Shown one piece after another: positions 47,001 through 62,000 of a DNA stretch of 64,000 bases. A program made the position numbers and the translations under genes. A model generated the notes under the pieces. That model did not search any database and was not told the origin of the DNA. It saw only the letters and a list, made by a program, of their open reading frames with translations. The DNA is from Paragonimus westermani (taxonomy: Eukaryota > Platyhelminthes > Trematoda > Plagiorchiida > Troglotrematidae): NCBI GenBank assembly GCA_008508345.1, contig QNGE01000989.1:1-64000 (forward strand), read 5' to 3'. The number at the start of each line of letters is the position of its first letter. Within the stretch, counting starts at the first letter, position 1.

Positions 47001-50000
47001 GTTGCTATCATACTTCAAGCAGGCTGGCATGATCTACCCAACATACACACCTAGAACGAGTCATCTCATGCAAAATTAGACTGTTAGTTAGCGGCCAGAC
47101 TCAGACACAAGCTTGAGTGTGTGAGTTACGTCATAGCAGGTGATCATCATTCTTGCACGTTAGGGATATTTCACGACAATGACGAAAACAAATTTTGACT
47201 GGTCTGTTCAAATGACAAAGACATATAGGCGAACATATGTTTTCGACAATTCATCTTCAGGCCGGCACAATTATTTAAGGAGTTAGTACAGTTAGATAGA
47301 GATATCGATCAGTCTTATTACAGAGAAACGAGGTCACTGGCCAGTCAGTTGGCGATGGCTTGATTGGTCGGTTACGTCACGCTTGTCCATGGTTGGTTGG
47401 CCATGAATCCGATGAATTTTTGGGCATGGTAGATGCAGCATCTGGACAAACCGTTTTTTGATGATATAATATCGTGTCAATCAGCCTGATTCCGATAGTC
47501 TCAGCAGTACAAAATGTCTTAATTCGAACAGCTTTTGGTGGGTTGCCTTGCACGCCATATACCACTTTGAAGGCTTCGTCAGTTTTCACCTGGTGCCCCG
47601 TTTCAACCATATGAGATAGCACGGTTGACCAACCGTGATTCCCGTCTCCCAGCCATCGTAGATGGTGTTCTCGGATTCGTTTCAAAAACTGTCTTGACGT
47701 TCGACCAATACAACGTGCCCCATAGGAACAAGTGAATGAGTAGATACACAGATGAGGTCTGAACTGTCAGTCTATCTTTGTTATAACACCTGAGAATGGG
47801 GGATGTGGAGAGTTGAATACGGAGTTCAGCAGTAACACAGGTCCTGCTGATCGTCTGGTTGAGCCGATTTGTCAACCATTTTGCAGCACTGTCACCTTTG
47901 AACGGCACCCGAATGAACACGGGTTTATTTCTTACCTACGCACTTCAGGTTTAAATGATATTCTGACCATGTTTCTGGCGCTAAATCGTTCCGGGTAGTC
48001 GTCATCATGAAGTACGCTCTTTATGAATTCGAGTTCATTTTCTAGCGTATCCGCCGAACACATTTTTATGCCTTGTCAGTCAAGCAGCGCACCAGATTTC
48101 TCTCCTCTTCAGGGGTACAAAACTGTGAAAGTTTGTGTACTGACCTGTCCATGTATTCTTGCGATGAATCCTACGTTGAATAGTCTCATCTAATCGTCGA
48201 TGCAAACGAACATCTAGGAAATATATCTCGTTTTCGGTCTCCTCCCCAAGTGCAAACTTAACTGACTGGTGAGCACGATTGAATGTGGCAAGTACCGTGT
48301 ACATATTGGTATCCGAATTGGCTACGATAAATATATCGTCTACGTATCGGTGGTATTGAGTGAAACGGCTGATGGTGGATTGAAGCGCGGTACGTTCAAG
48401 CTCTTCCATGAATATATCGGCCAGGAGGGGTCCGAGCGAGGATCCCATGGCTGCGCCATCTGTCTACCGATACAGCACACCGTTGAACATCGGTTGTATA
48501 TTAAAATTGCAACGGAGCCGAAGTTCTTCCAGTTTTAGTGGTGGTAACCCAATGTCGACTCCGCTCTCAGAAACGTAGTCAGATAAAACTGACAGATTCT
48601 AGCAGCGGTACTTTGCGAATAAAGACACTACGTCCAAGAAGCATGATTTCTGTGAAGTCATGTCAACGTTCCGTATGCAATCAACAAATTCAAACGTATT
48701 ACTTAGACTGAGCGGGGCAATCGCCTTTCGGACGGATTCCAGCAGTTTCACTAGCCACTTCGCTGTTGAGTGTTAAGGCGAATTCATCATATCAAGTATT
48801 GGAAGAACCGGTACACCAGGTTTGTGGACTATTGGTAGCCCACAGAGATGGGATATATTAGAACCCTGTGGTCGTAGCTGCTCACAGGTCGCGGGGGTTA
48901 TCAGCTTCTCGTCCTTTGGATGACTTAGGGCACTTAGTGGTCTGATGTTCGGCATACTCGGTTTTGTTTCTTTCGCTGGCAACTTGGTGTGGCCTGCAAG
49001 AATATCATTCACTTTTTCTATGTAATCGCTTACGTTCAGGATGACAATTCTAGCTGCTTTATCTGTTCCGCTGAGGAGAATATCTGGATTCTGTTGAGAC
49101 ATCTTCAATGAGTCTATGTGCTGTTAAGTTACGGGCCCTCTCTGTCCAGATTTACGATTACGGTATAGCTGGCAGAAGTTAGCAAGTGTAGATTTAAGCA
49201 ACCCAAGATCATCTAACGAACGTGAGGTTGAATCTTGCATTTGACCAAAAAGATTCTCGAATTACAGCTCTAATTCTAGACAGTCTTTCTTACGTTGTGG
49301 ACAAAAAAACTTTGAACCGAATGAGAGCGCCTCGATTGTGATACGACCAATATGTAAATTGGGAAAGTTGTGTACGTACCTTTCTGGTTGACTTGAAGTT
49401 TATCCAAGCATGATATGCGTGGGCGTGTAGATTTCCTGTTAAAATAATTTATCTAACATACTTTTTCTTGCACGTAGTATAGTGACCGTTCGTCAAAGCT
49501 GACTGCTTTTAATCACCACTGAGTAGGTTGCAATGGCACCGAGGCGCATGGTTATGTTGAGAGTTGTTTTCATGAACCTTACTGTGTGCGCATCTTTGTG
49601 GGATGAGTAGTTATGCGTTCGGGAAAGGCTTATGGAGTCGGTCCTACCGGAATTTGAAGACAACCTCTGTATTCGAACGGTCACATTTTACGCGTTTTTC
49701 CATTTGATGTATGAACCAGAGGGATGTGCTTAGTGGTGAGTGTGCATTTTCAACCGCCTTCAGTCTGGTCCTTGGATATGAGCAATTCTTCCATCCTATT
49801 AAAAATGAGAGATTTCCAAACGATTTCAGAGATCAGTATATACCGTCAATCCTTTCCTGAGGAATTCATCACCTTATGCTACGGAGAATAAACAAGCAGG
49901 TTCTTCGATTTCACCGGATTTGTGTCACTGTCAGCTAACTGCTGTGATAATCATAGTAAGAGAAATTGATTTCGAAATTTAACTCATCGGCTGACCGGAC

Positions 50001-53000
50001 TATGTCACCAACAACTGTAAGGTGTTCAGTAAAATAATATCCCCAGTAGATCTACGACAGAATGCAAACGTCACATCTGCTGACAGTGCGTTCACCAGGC
50101 TTAAGGTGGGATACTGACAGATACTGATTCACTGAGGAACAAAGACAGTCATCAAGAGTTCGTCTGTAGGGATAGGAACCCCGTGACTGATACAGTGAAC
50201 GTTTGAAGATTTCAGATGAGGTTTGGAATAATCGAGATCAATGAAGTAAACGCCGCCGTAGTTTGACAGGTCTATCTGTAACCTAAGTACAACTAATGAT
50301 GCCTCAACGAAGCTGCCTTATTTTCACTTACAACTTAGTTGTTTGACTGCAGTGTGCAGTTATCTGAACGGCAAACTTTGGGCATGGGTAATTTTAGTAT
50401 TTAGGGTTTCTCCATATTTTCTGCGTTGCAGTTAGGATTTGTTCTCCTCTCGTTGACTGTGTGTCCGCTGGTGATGCCAAAGTGGCCGCCTAACTGAATC
50501 ACGAACGCATAGCAAGTAGTATAGATTGAACCGCAGTTCATATTTCGTATAAACAACAGCGCAACTACGAACTATCTTAGTCGAGGAATTCTAGTATGGG
50601 AAATCTTGACAGTGGACAGGTGTGCTAATGTACTGGAATACACGGATCCATAGTTAAGCCCAGACACCCCAAGATTGAGTGAAACGAGAATGGAATGAAC
50701 TGAGTTTGTTCCACCTCAAGTTACAGTTGAGGGACATTTCGAATCAGTCCACTGAGATTTCAAACTATAATGGAATGAATATATTGCCACGGCTTTTCAT
50801 GTTAGATTACACGGCCTTATGGTTTCTTGTTTCGTTTAGTGAAAAAGAAAGAATCTTGTGATAAATTCTTTTAATTGAACACATTTGTTAAACGGTGATT
50901 TCTTGTAAACAAAATGTAGGTACTACAGCTGAGGTACATCTTACAGTTTTGTTGCATGTGTGCACAATCCCATACCTGGGATAAGTCATCTTTTATCTGT
51001 GAGACAGAAAACATTGGATTACTGTGAACAGTAGAGAACTGCACGAAACTACTGGGCAAAGTATCCACTGTTTTGTCTAGATATACTCCATTTATAGTAC
51101 TAATGCAAGGCGGCGTCACTTCCTAGTTCTCTCCAGTTCAGAAACCCACACCATCCCTGGATCAGACGCAGCAGACGGATGTCATCTCAGATGTTGTGGA
51201 AAGCACCCCAAGACCTGCTTCGCTTAGTCCAATCAAGCAACCGTCTCAACGGGCATTCCCTCTGCATGACGGTACGGAACTCAGCAAGGTAGTAACAACA
51301 GTGTACCTGAATTTTTAAACTACGTTGCTTGCTTGTTTTATTTTATATAATATACGTGTTTGTTGTACGAAAGTGATGAGTTAACTGAATTTACCCTGCT
51401 TGAGGTGCACAATGAAAACGTTTCTATGTCTATAACTCGAATGGAAGATAATCAATCAGTTACTGAGATAACATGCCAATGGTTTCATGGAAACAATAGA
51501 ACTGTACCATTCAAAATACATGAATGCTGTTAAATTCTTCACGCACTAACAAGCCGAAAGTTGCCTTTTCGTTCAACCGTTCTGTACGTTGAACTTATTG
51601 TATTGTAAAGTGACCCGTGATAGCGTTACAGGTTTGGCAAAACAAACACTGTCATCAACATGGGACTGTTATCCGTGTTCTATTTTATGAAGTGCCGCCC
51701 ATAGTTTTAAAGTGCAAATGTATGTTCAGAGTACAGCAAAACTTTGTTATCAGGTGTGTGGTTTTTGACATAGTGAGCTGCAGCAAACTGAGCAGGAGAA
51801 TATCGCTAATGTCAAATCTGATCAACCTGCTTATAGAACATCACCGTGGGCGCTGCTGCCATCATGACAAGTTAGAATACGGGCAACGTAATCATGTTCT
51901 ACCTGGCAACGGCAACGGGTGAGTGAGCACGGATAGCCACCAGGACGGAAAAAGTGGAAACACGTTATCGGCGGACAGGATGTGACAAGGTTATTTTTTA
52001 ACACGGGTCCACTTGAGTCGGCTAAATGCAGTAGCACTAAGTAACCGTAGAAGGTGGCAACTTACACCCGATCAGTCTCGCTCAAAAACACTTTCAGCAC
52101 ATTTGTTTATCTAAAATAACTTGCAACTACTGATTGTGATTTAATTGAGATGTTGACTGGTGAGCTCAAAGTGATCCTTCGCAGTGGACCCAGAAACGCG
52201 AGGAGTGAAACGTCGATGGAACTCCCATCGGGCGCACGCATTCCTTCAGAGGGTCGAGACAAATACTGTGCCATACTGTTTTTGTCAAAGATGCTAGCTG
52301 AAAAGGAAGACACACACGATGAGCCACTTTGTGGCAGTTATTATGCCGGTTTGTCACCTTTCTACTCAGAGTGCACGGGGACATGTCAATAGCTTTTATC
52401 TGACAGCCATGGTGGGTGCGGTAACAAAGGTCGGTTGTGGTCTACGGCTGGTTGATGAGATAAGAAAATAATCAGGTTGTGATTCAGCCTGAATTCGGTA
52501 AACTGTTGGAGATACCTGTGTCCGAATCTGGGACTAGCTACATTTCACAATTTCTATATACTTTTAGGCGTCTTAACCCTTACTTGTATTGAGGTGTCTT
52601 CATAGAGATTTTGAATTTCGAATTCGGTAGTTCGCAGTAAGGTTTCTATTTGGATGTTTTTTGAAGGCAGGCATATTTCTATAGGATAAATTTTGTTGGG
52701 TGAGAATTCTGAGGAGAGTTTTACAAAATAAGGTTCTCGGTAGAAAAGAATATGGGGTATCTGAAAACACCGATAAATTTATGGATAGGGCACTTGTTAT
52801 ACTCAGTGTGATTTATATGTGATTTATGTAATTTTTATGAGTCACGTACTATCAGTCACCATGGCTGTTCCATTTTAAGTAGAATTTTGAGACCAGGACA
52901 AGTTTGTGAAAGTTTGACAATGAGAAGACTTTGTTATCTAAATCGGATAACAATAAACCTGTGTTTCTTGATGTGCGCACAACCAGAATAGATAAAACTG

Positions 53001-56000
53001 AATCAGAACTGAGTTTATTCGTGATCTTACTAGACCGCCTCAAAATATATCTTGAACATTCACGTGGATACGTGGGAACAGTGACTTGAAGTCGAATATT
53101 GTTCACTGTGAACAGGATACTTTAAAAATACACGTAAAGGCATAAATTCACATTTTAGACTCTCATTGGTCGTAAACCTGATACTATCATGAAAATANAG
53201 GTTCTCGGTAGAAAAGAATATGGGGTATCTGAAAACACCGATAAATTTATGGATAGGGCACTTGTTATACTCAGTGTGATTTATATGTGATTTATGTAAT
53301 TTTTATGAGTCACGTACTATCAGTCACCATGGCTGTTCCATTTTAAGTAGAATTTTGAGACCAGGACAAGTTTGTGAAAGTTTGACAATGAGAAGACTTT
53401 GTTATCTAAATCGGATAACAATAAACCTGTGTTTCTTGATGTGCGCACAACCAGAATAGATAAAACTGAATCAGAACTGAGTTTATTTGTGATCTTACTA
53501 GACCGCCTCAAAATATATCTTGAACATTCACGTGGATACGTGGGAACAGTGACTTGAAGTCGAATATTGTTCACTGTGAACAGGATACTTTAAAAATACA
53601 CGTAAAGGCATAAATTCACATTTTAGACTCTCATTGGTCGTAAACCTGATACTATCATGAAAATAAAACCAACGAGCTATAAACGAAGAGTTCTAATCAG
53701 TCTGAATTTCAGACGATTATCCCTACCGGACCATTAGAAAGCGAAGCTTGGTAGTCTCTTGAGTACATGAGGCTAACTTCCGATATCTCCACAATAATTC
53801 GGGGTTTGTATCTTCGAAATGGAGTATGTCACTGCTGGCCTTACGATTTGTGATCGGTATTTACTTTGTGACGGAAGACTAGTTTTTTCCCGTTGAGTGT
53901 CGTTCACCACAAGATGAGTTACCGTATGCCTCACAAAATCTGAAAAGTTACTTGACTGGTTTGATGTCCATGGTTTCTGTTCAGCCAACGCAAATGTATC
54001 TCAAACTGCAGGAAAACGGACAGATAACCAATGGAGTCGTTTGTGCCAACTTCCTACAATCTAGTTGACACTAAATCTTGGAAGTTAGTTTGTCTGTTTA
54101 AACGGACAAAATATCATTCGAAGCTGAACTGTTATGGACGAGTAATTTCTTCTCGGATCTGAGCAAGCCAACATAAGTCTTCCTTTCCAACTGTGGTCGT
54201 TCGAGTAAAAATGAGGAATACAGCGGAAATTAATTAAGGAGGGTTTCGTTATAGCGGCTGTCCTGGGGTGAAAAATTGATAGATTTGGGGTCACAAATGC
54301 AGACACAGAGTCAATGGATATGAATCGATGAAAAAGTGAGAAATGTAAATGCTTTGCCCGTATCAAGATTCAACAGTCCCTGGGACAACATTCTGATAAA
54401 TGTGCACCGCTGGCGACTGGCGAGAACCTATCAAGAAGGTAGTCAACAATCTTACTTGGCCGATTATCTCTCATATATATCAACCTATTCAGTAGTGATG
54501 ACAGGATTGAACTGTTTGTTTCAGTATGTACATATTTTAAAAGGCTTCTATTTAATTAACAATCTGCTTATTCAATGACCTTTGAACATTCAACCTAGCT
54601 TAATGGTTCGAGGTTGATTAGGAGCCAATATTTTATTCACGAGGAATAGATCGCCCATCAGATATTGTGTTGTAATATATTACGAACTGGCCAAACGTGA
54701 ATGACCTCTCTAGTTATAGGATATTACTCAGCCACATGTTTACTCTGACTGACTGTCTCTGATTAACTCCGACAAACGTCAAATTGTTTTTTAGCTGGAT
54801 ACACCACAAACGCAGGATTGTTCCCAAATACAGTGGATCATTTAGTCGCGCTCAACGGAACAGTTTTGCTAAATATCCCCAATAGGATTAACAACACTGT
54901 TTTTACTATTGTTGAGTAGCGTAAACCGAGGGCCACTCAAAATAAATCACATTCTCAGGAACAGCTAAGTTAAACCGTTTAAAAAAACTCTATACTTGGA
55001 GTCCCCTTTGTTAGAGCTCTCCAGCTGAACAACTTTTCACCAGTCAGCTGGAGCTAACTGTCCTAATATCTTGATTGTACTCGAAAATGTATAAATTGGT
55101 AGCCCAAAAGTGATTTTAAATAAAAGTTCATTGGTTAAGTTGCTGGACTTTATGCATCTGGACGCTGAATTACAATTGAGCAGTGAATCAAGTTGGATAA
55201 TTCAATTCTTTTGATAGAGGCTAAACAATTTCCGCACAGAATATAAATATCGCCAAATTTTCCTTCGTTAATTCAAAACGCATTTAGGTTAACAAGTAAC
55301 ACTGACAATACTTAATGGTTTATTTCAGTAAGTAAAATATATTACTTGGAGAAGAAATTTCCTTGGTTGACGGAGAGAGGGAATTGTCAAATCTGATGTG
55401 AACCTGGTTGCTACATTATGTAAACTTATTCTGACTCGAAGGGGTAAATGGTGAAATATGATCGGGTTGTTTGTTGTGAGCATAGCTACAGCAAAGTATT
55501 CCAACTGTTTTTTCCTAGTGGTCCAGAGTGATCGCCGACTACAAGCAACGATGTGAACTGCTTGCTGCTGAGTCACATGAAACCTCGGATGTTCCAGATG
55601 GTCGCTCAAAATTACTTCCACTCACCACTGATGAGCCCACAGAGCAGCAACCTTCACGTCCTCTTCACAGTCAAAATGAATCGGTAACACATTTTTTTAA
55701 ATATCTTCATTTCCGGTTTCATTCTATACGCGTTGTCATATTCAGCGTTGTTTCCAAGCTTAGACGGTAAATTCTATGGGCGATAACATATTCATTAGTT
55801 GAGAGCATAGTAAGTCGACTAAAATATTTTGAGTTTTACCCCCCGGTAGGATCTCATTCCCTGATCCAATTGTATTCATCAAGCTAACTTGCAGTATACA
55901 GGGAAAATTTATGTGCATTAATCAATGGGATTTAAGTAGTTACCATCAAAATTCTGGGTGGCAGCAAATTATCGTGAAAAATATACAGTTGTAACAGTTT

Positions 56001-59000
56001 TATATGTGTACTAAAAACACGTTATCAAACAGGCTACTTTGTGGGCAGTACTCAATTGCGACAATGTGACGAAATTTACTGTGGATGTTGCAAGTTAGAA
56101 TTTAGCAAACGTGAGCCGTTAAACCGAGATGACCAGAGTTTTCCAAATTATCTACACGGTATTCTAAGCTCACTTATGATGTGTCAGTGTGATCGTCATC
56201 ACAAACTCTAGGACCACAAGTAGTGAGCCCGAAAGCAATTTCTGTAAACCACTCACCTCCTTTGACGAAATATCCACAAATAACATAAACAGTTCCTGCA
56301 CAAACCCCTCAGCACAATCTCCAGCTCGTCACTTATCTACCGTATACCTCATTCACCGACCGCACAAGGGCATACAGAGATACTAACAATTCACTTTGAG
56401 GTAAACCATTAACTTCGCCCTCACGAAACTGTCAACAGACTTTATTATCAAAATCTACACAAATAAATCTCTTGAGTTTATCGAGCGCAACTGGTTGCAT
56501 CTTCGATTTCCTCGAGATTCTTAAATTGCTTTGGTATTTTCGAATGTTATTTATTTGTGATTTACTTAGTAATCAATATATCATCTTAATTATGGTGTTA
56601 CAATGCTCCGTGGAATGTAATTCTGTTCGTTTGAAACGAACAATTCTGTTGTTTATTTTCCTTCTTTGTTTTTTCACAGAAATAGAAGAAATGTAAATAA
56701 CCTTAAGATTTCCATCTCCACGACAGCGTATGATTGAAGAGGTTGTCTGCACTATCTTACTCTGCAGCAGGCTGCATGAGCAGTAGTCGGCTAGTTCAGT
56801 GGTTGACGATATCAAGATATCTAGAAATGCCCTATGTTTTCCGCATTGCTGAACTCTAGCGTTGAACGTCTTCATTATCAATCTTAAATTTGGTTGGCTT
56901 CGTTTACTTTCAATCAGTCTTTAGATGAACGAAGGTCTTTAGCTCTGAGTTTCATATGTCAAGTTGTTGAAAATGTCAAAAATCTGTCAGTTTCAGGTTT
57001 AGAATCTATCTGAGAAAACAAGATCAAAAAACGTAGCGAATAGTCTCAGCACACCTGCAATCATTCGAGATGTAACGTCGTCAACATGCTAGCTCAAAAC
57101 ATAGGCTGACAATATTTTCGTCACCGCTGCAGTATGCAGCACATTTTAGCAAATCTACCTGATTTGTGAAGTTTATCACAGATTTATTGATCTGTTCAGC
57201 TGTCATTTTACCACATTGGTTTGGCTTGATTGAAACATACCGGTAAATCAATCACAGCAGGCGATCTTTTCTGCGCAATCCCCACCAGAGATAAGAGATG
57301 CTTCAAGTGAGTCAAGAACAGGGGAATGTGTTGAAAAGCACTACCGGCACGGTAAGCGGAATGTTTTTTTCTTTGGGTCGATGCCGATCAAGGGTTAGAT
57401 GAAACTTCTGTAATTTAGGCTCTTGACAGATGGCTGCAGTTTGCATTCCAGCCCTCCTACTGAACTACCTTTTTCCAAGTGGCATGTGTGAACGACCCTA
57501 GAAGAATTTGGATACGTTTTTACCTGTTTGGAATTTGAATTTCTGAGAGCTTCAAGAACAACTTTCTTTTATTACTGACATTATTGTTGCTCGGGTATTA
57601 GTACTAGCAATGGTTGTTAGTCTGTTGCTGCGACGTCAGTGGCAGCCAGAGTTTTGGCATGTAAAAGAATAGCATTCGAAAGGGGGCTGGAAGCATACAC
57701 AGTTTTGAACATAACGTTTGGAAAGTGTCGATTTTCGCATTTTACAGTCCCAAATTAAAATTACTGGGAACTATTACGAATGTGCGACGTGCAACATCAT
57801 TTCACCACACACAATCCGTCAAGTGTTATGGACAGGATTGTAAACACAGTTCCTAATAGGTTACAGGTCGTAGACTTGAGTTACAAGGTTGATCCTGCTT
57901 TCATACATATTTGATCTTATGATGTCTAGTTTGAAAGTGAATCCGGTGCAAATGGATCGTCAGCCACAGTCCTCATATTTTGAGAAAGCCTCCGAAATGA
58001 ATCTTTGTTATCTCCTAAATTGACTGCTGAATAGAGTTGCTCAGTTGGGTTTATGCTGCACAAGATATTTGTGAGATCATCCAAGATGCTATTGGCTATT
58101 ACACAACTTCAAACCGTAAATTACCTATTTTAAGTGATCAACTGACTGAAATGAATGAAATTTTTGAAGGCAATTCAGTCCTTTTGAAACAATCCGGAAG
58201 ATCGCAAAGGTGAACGTGTCAACAATGCATTCCTTTTCTATGGAAACCGTAGGCTAATGGCACAAACACATGTTCGTATGACCAACAGCCTGAGTGTAAT
58301 GAACTTAGGTTCGAGAAGCATAGAGCAGCGATCTGTGCTCATTAGATGAAACAGGAGACTGGATTCCCAGATTCACGTTATTGTGTTCATGCTGTGTTCC
58401 AGGCGCAAGTAAGTGAACTGGCTGGCTGATCATTGTCTGCCTAGATCATTTTCGGCGATCTAATTGAATGGTCAGATTGGCCCAATAACTCGAACTATTA
58501 GACGTCGGTGCCGTCGCTTTTTGCCATCACTATTGTCAAAACTCTTTTGATTTAAGTTAAAGTAGAAGCGCCTACAAACTGTGAAAAAGTCGAATCGGAA
58601 CTTTGAGCTAATAGCTTTGTCTAGCGGTCAAGCATTTGAGGACACTTGACAGCAAACAGCCCGAAGCAGCCAGCGTCATCGATTGTCAAGGCTCAATTGA
58701 TGGCGCAGCGTGTGATGGACTCATCACCTCTCGAATCAAAAGCAACGTTTGATACGGTATGCCAAGGTCATTGCGACCAAACACTGGCACCCGGTTTTGT
58801 GCTTACAAAAGGAGTTGTTTGTGAAGTTAACACTGCCGTGGTAGCAACCGAATTGGTCTTGAACTTTGAACTTTTGTGATTATATTGTGTTTTGGAATTC
58901 TATATATTCTAACTCGTCTGCCGTAAACACCAGCAGAGATGCAACGAAATCTGCTCGAGTGGAAATCGTGTCATTTCATTCTTTTCTCTGCTCCATTCAA

Positions 59001-62000
59001 ATCACTTTTTAACTTTCACCTGTCTAACTCGAGTGCTACTGAGTATTAACCTTATAAAACCCAAGGAAAGAAATAGAGTTCTTAGTCAATGTAAACACTA
59101 GTCGACCTAAACCATAGAGCGTATGGCTTGCAATTGAGGTTGCGCTACTCGAAAGAACGATTCGGATTGCAATTACATAAGTCGAACAGATTAATGTATG
59201 TATTTATCACTGAAGCAAACAAACATTCCTAAAACTCATTTATGATAAAGAGTACGAATGCGCCCTCTGATAGTGTTTCATCGATTACACATAAATTTCT
59301 ACAAAACACCAATTTCGGTATGAATCAGAAATTGTTGCTGCACGACAACATTTCATTGGACATCGTGAGAGCAACTGAAATACCATCCTTGCTTTCAGAG
59401 TGGTCAACTATTTCACGTCTTTCAAGTGCATAACATAGCTTAGAGAGTGAGATCAAAGGAGGTCACTCGTGTGATGTTGGCCCGAGTAAGAATTAGCACA
59501 TAATGAAAACACACCTACATGTCACTTGAGTATAACGGGGCTAAGACACAGATAAAACGGTTTACGGCTATTCGGATTAGATTATCACAACTGTCTAAAT
59601 CTGCCGGTTTATGCTAGTTAACTACCTAGTGATGAAACCACAGTTTCAAAACATACTTTGTCTGAGTACATGCACTTATCTGGTTACATCTCCCTAAATT
59701 TTAGGATGCATCCCTTTGTTTTGCCAAACAACACAGTCGGTTTTTGAGAGCCCAAATTGCATCATTTTTTAACCAGTTGTTAGGTAATGTTGATTTTCAA
59801 ACGTGAAACGACATCGTGTAAAACAAACGGTTCACGTGGATTTTGCCCCCCGATTATGATCAGAAGACTGCTCACTTATCATCAGCATAGTAATGCAGTT
59901 ACAATGTGGTACATCGGCCTTAGCTGTCAGTTTGTCGAGAAAAAACCTGTCAACAACAAATCCCTTAAGTTAGCGACAGATATCGTTTTTAGCACTGAAC
60001 AGCACAACGTGCTTGTACTGTCAAAAGCACTTTTAATTGACTTTAGTATACACTCAGTCAGTGTAGTCATCAATCAGCTCAATGGTCACATCCATTAAAA
60101 TGTTTCTGAAAGCAGACTGTATGCCAACGTACATAAATAATTTTCTGTGTAACGAATTTACCTGATTAATGCAAAAGTTTCTTGAAGGCAGAATATCCGT
60201 GATTTGTGTATTTTTCCCAACAGATCCATAAACCGACTGGCACGCATTGGAACATTTGCTTAATGAGTTCGAGATTGTCTGAACATATATGATGTGTGTC
60301 TCGTTGAAGGTTTGAGTTCTTTGTATGTGTCCTTCGACAATCTCTGTCATGGTCATAGCTGGGAGAGCATTTCTGTAGTCGTCATCTTAATTTTCAGAAT
60401 GTTAACTTGTGCCTTTGCTATTGAAAATCTTGCTAATATCGTGATCACTTGGTCTAAGACAGCTGGAAAGATTTTCGTCTTGTCTTGGAATCATCAGGTC
60501 TGGGTTCATTCTTAGCCAGTTTAGTGAAGTTAACTGAATATAGTTTAATGGTTTTGCAGTTGAATGAGATTCGATTATTTGAAAACACTATCTGACAGAT
60601 TAAGTCTATTTTCCAATTAGCCAACTTTATAGTCTTGAAGTAGTCAATGTGGACTACATTCAAACTTTTGAGGAATAATTGAAGATATGGTGTTTTAAAA
60701 AAAATTCACTTGGACTCACGTATGCTTGTGATCATGAGTGATAAAACGCCTTCTCATCAACTGTGTCCAATTAGGTTCTGGAACTTTCATGTTGATTGCA
60801 TTTAGGGCAACGAATGATTTAAATCCATCGAGGTATTTATCAGCTGGAGGTTAACATAGTGTAAAAAAACTAAACTTGACGTTGAAGAAACGTCGATTCC
60901 GTTTCACGGAATACATGTTTTGGAACTGTCAACTACTAGTCTTGACTTCAATCTAAGTGGAAATCCTTTCACCAAATCGGCTTAACATGTATATGAAGAC
61001 GGCAAGATATCACTGTGTGACTGAGTTGAACTTTACCATTGGGCAGGTATAGTGCACACTGAAGTCAACAGTGTTCGGCGCGGTTGCCAGAAGCATGTAG
61101 ATGCTGTGCATGTGGGTTCTTAATAATATTGAAGACAACATTTTGTGTCAGTATTTTCTAGAGTAATAGTGCGGGAGCGAAATTACAAATTGTTGCATCC
61201 GCTTCCACAGAATTCTTTAAAAATTTTAAATCAGATATACCTGTGAAAGACTAATTTTCATCAATGCATAACGATTCGTATCTCTCTATCATGGCTTTTA
61301 TGCCTTCGTACAACAATTGTTTTTCTCAATTTTTCGTACGCGTTATCTGCATCTTCACTGCATCTGATTCACTCCACTACGATAGTAGCCAGACAAGAAT
61401 TCAACACAGCTACGCAACCAGAATTCATGTGAAAAACGGAAGATAGAATATTTCAAAGTAGATGCCTTCAGTATGAAGAAATCAGACTGTAACAGAATAA
61501 TATGTAGGTCATTAATCAGAAACTGTGCAATGACCGAAGCTCTTGAATGGCAGAAAAAGTCGCATGCCAATCGCAGTACGTCGGTGCTACAGAAATCCCT
61601 AATTTCAACAGGTTTGTAAAAACAGCAACAGTTACAGAGCAGGTCAACCAAACTGCATTGGAGTCAATTTACGAATTTACCCGTACCGAATGAGATGAAC
61701 GTATTGAGCTGAGGAAAGCCGTTGTAGCAGTGAAAACCGTGAGATTATAATTTGAGTTGAACAACGCAAATATGATGAATAGCCCACAAGTTAGCTGACA
61801 GTAATCAAACAGCATCCCTATTTGAGTACAATCTTCTCATTTTGCCAAAACTTCATCCCGTTTATGACCCGGAGCATTAGGATCAAGTTTTGCCAGTCAC
61901 TAGTGTGTACTCGTGTCACAACCAGAATATGGACTTCTGTCCTACGTTTGTTAGACAGTCACGTTACCCGCTTTTCAAATGTTCTGACATTAAGTAGAAC

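Larger units (their letters stand above)
47377..49130 (-). mobile_element. Penelope-like retroelement, decayed
   Basis: Minus strand, in order: N-terminal reverse-transcriptase region (49108-48773), palm region with YVDDIF (48448-48080), and a GIY-YIG endonuclease (about 47760-47377). Reverse transcriptase followed by GIY-YIG is diagnostic of Penelope-like elements. Stop codons and frame changes between the pieces show it is dead. Members of this class in flatworms are reported to carry hammerhead motifs in their terminal repeats. I see none in this copy. Confidence 0.85.

Noticed and set aside
52852..53574. two identical 84-codon minus-strand frames that look like paralogues
   Set aside because: They lie in the two halves of the contig overlap at the N at 53198 and are one sequence counted twice.
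58290..58480. possible further copy of the hammerhead repeat
   Set aside because: Only scattered short matches (agatgaaacaggaga, ggctggctgatcattg); no ribozyme core or promoter boxes.
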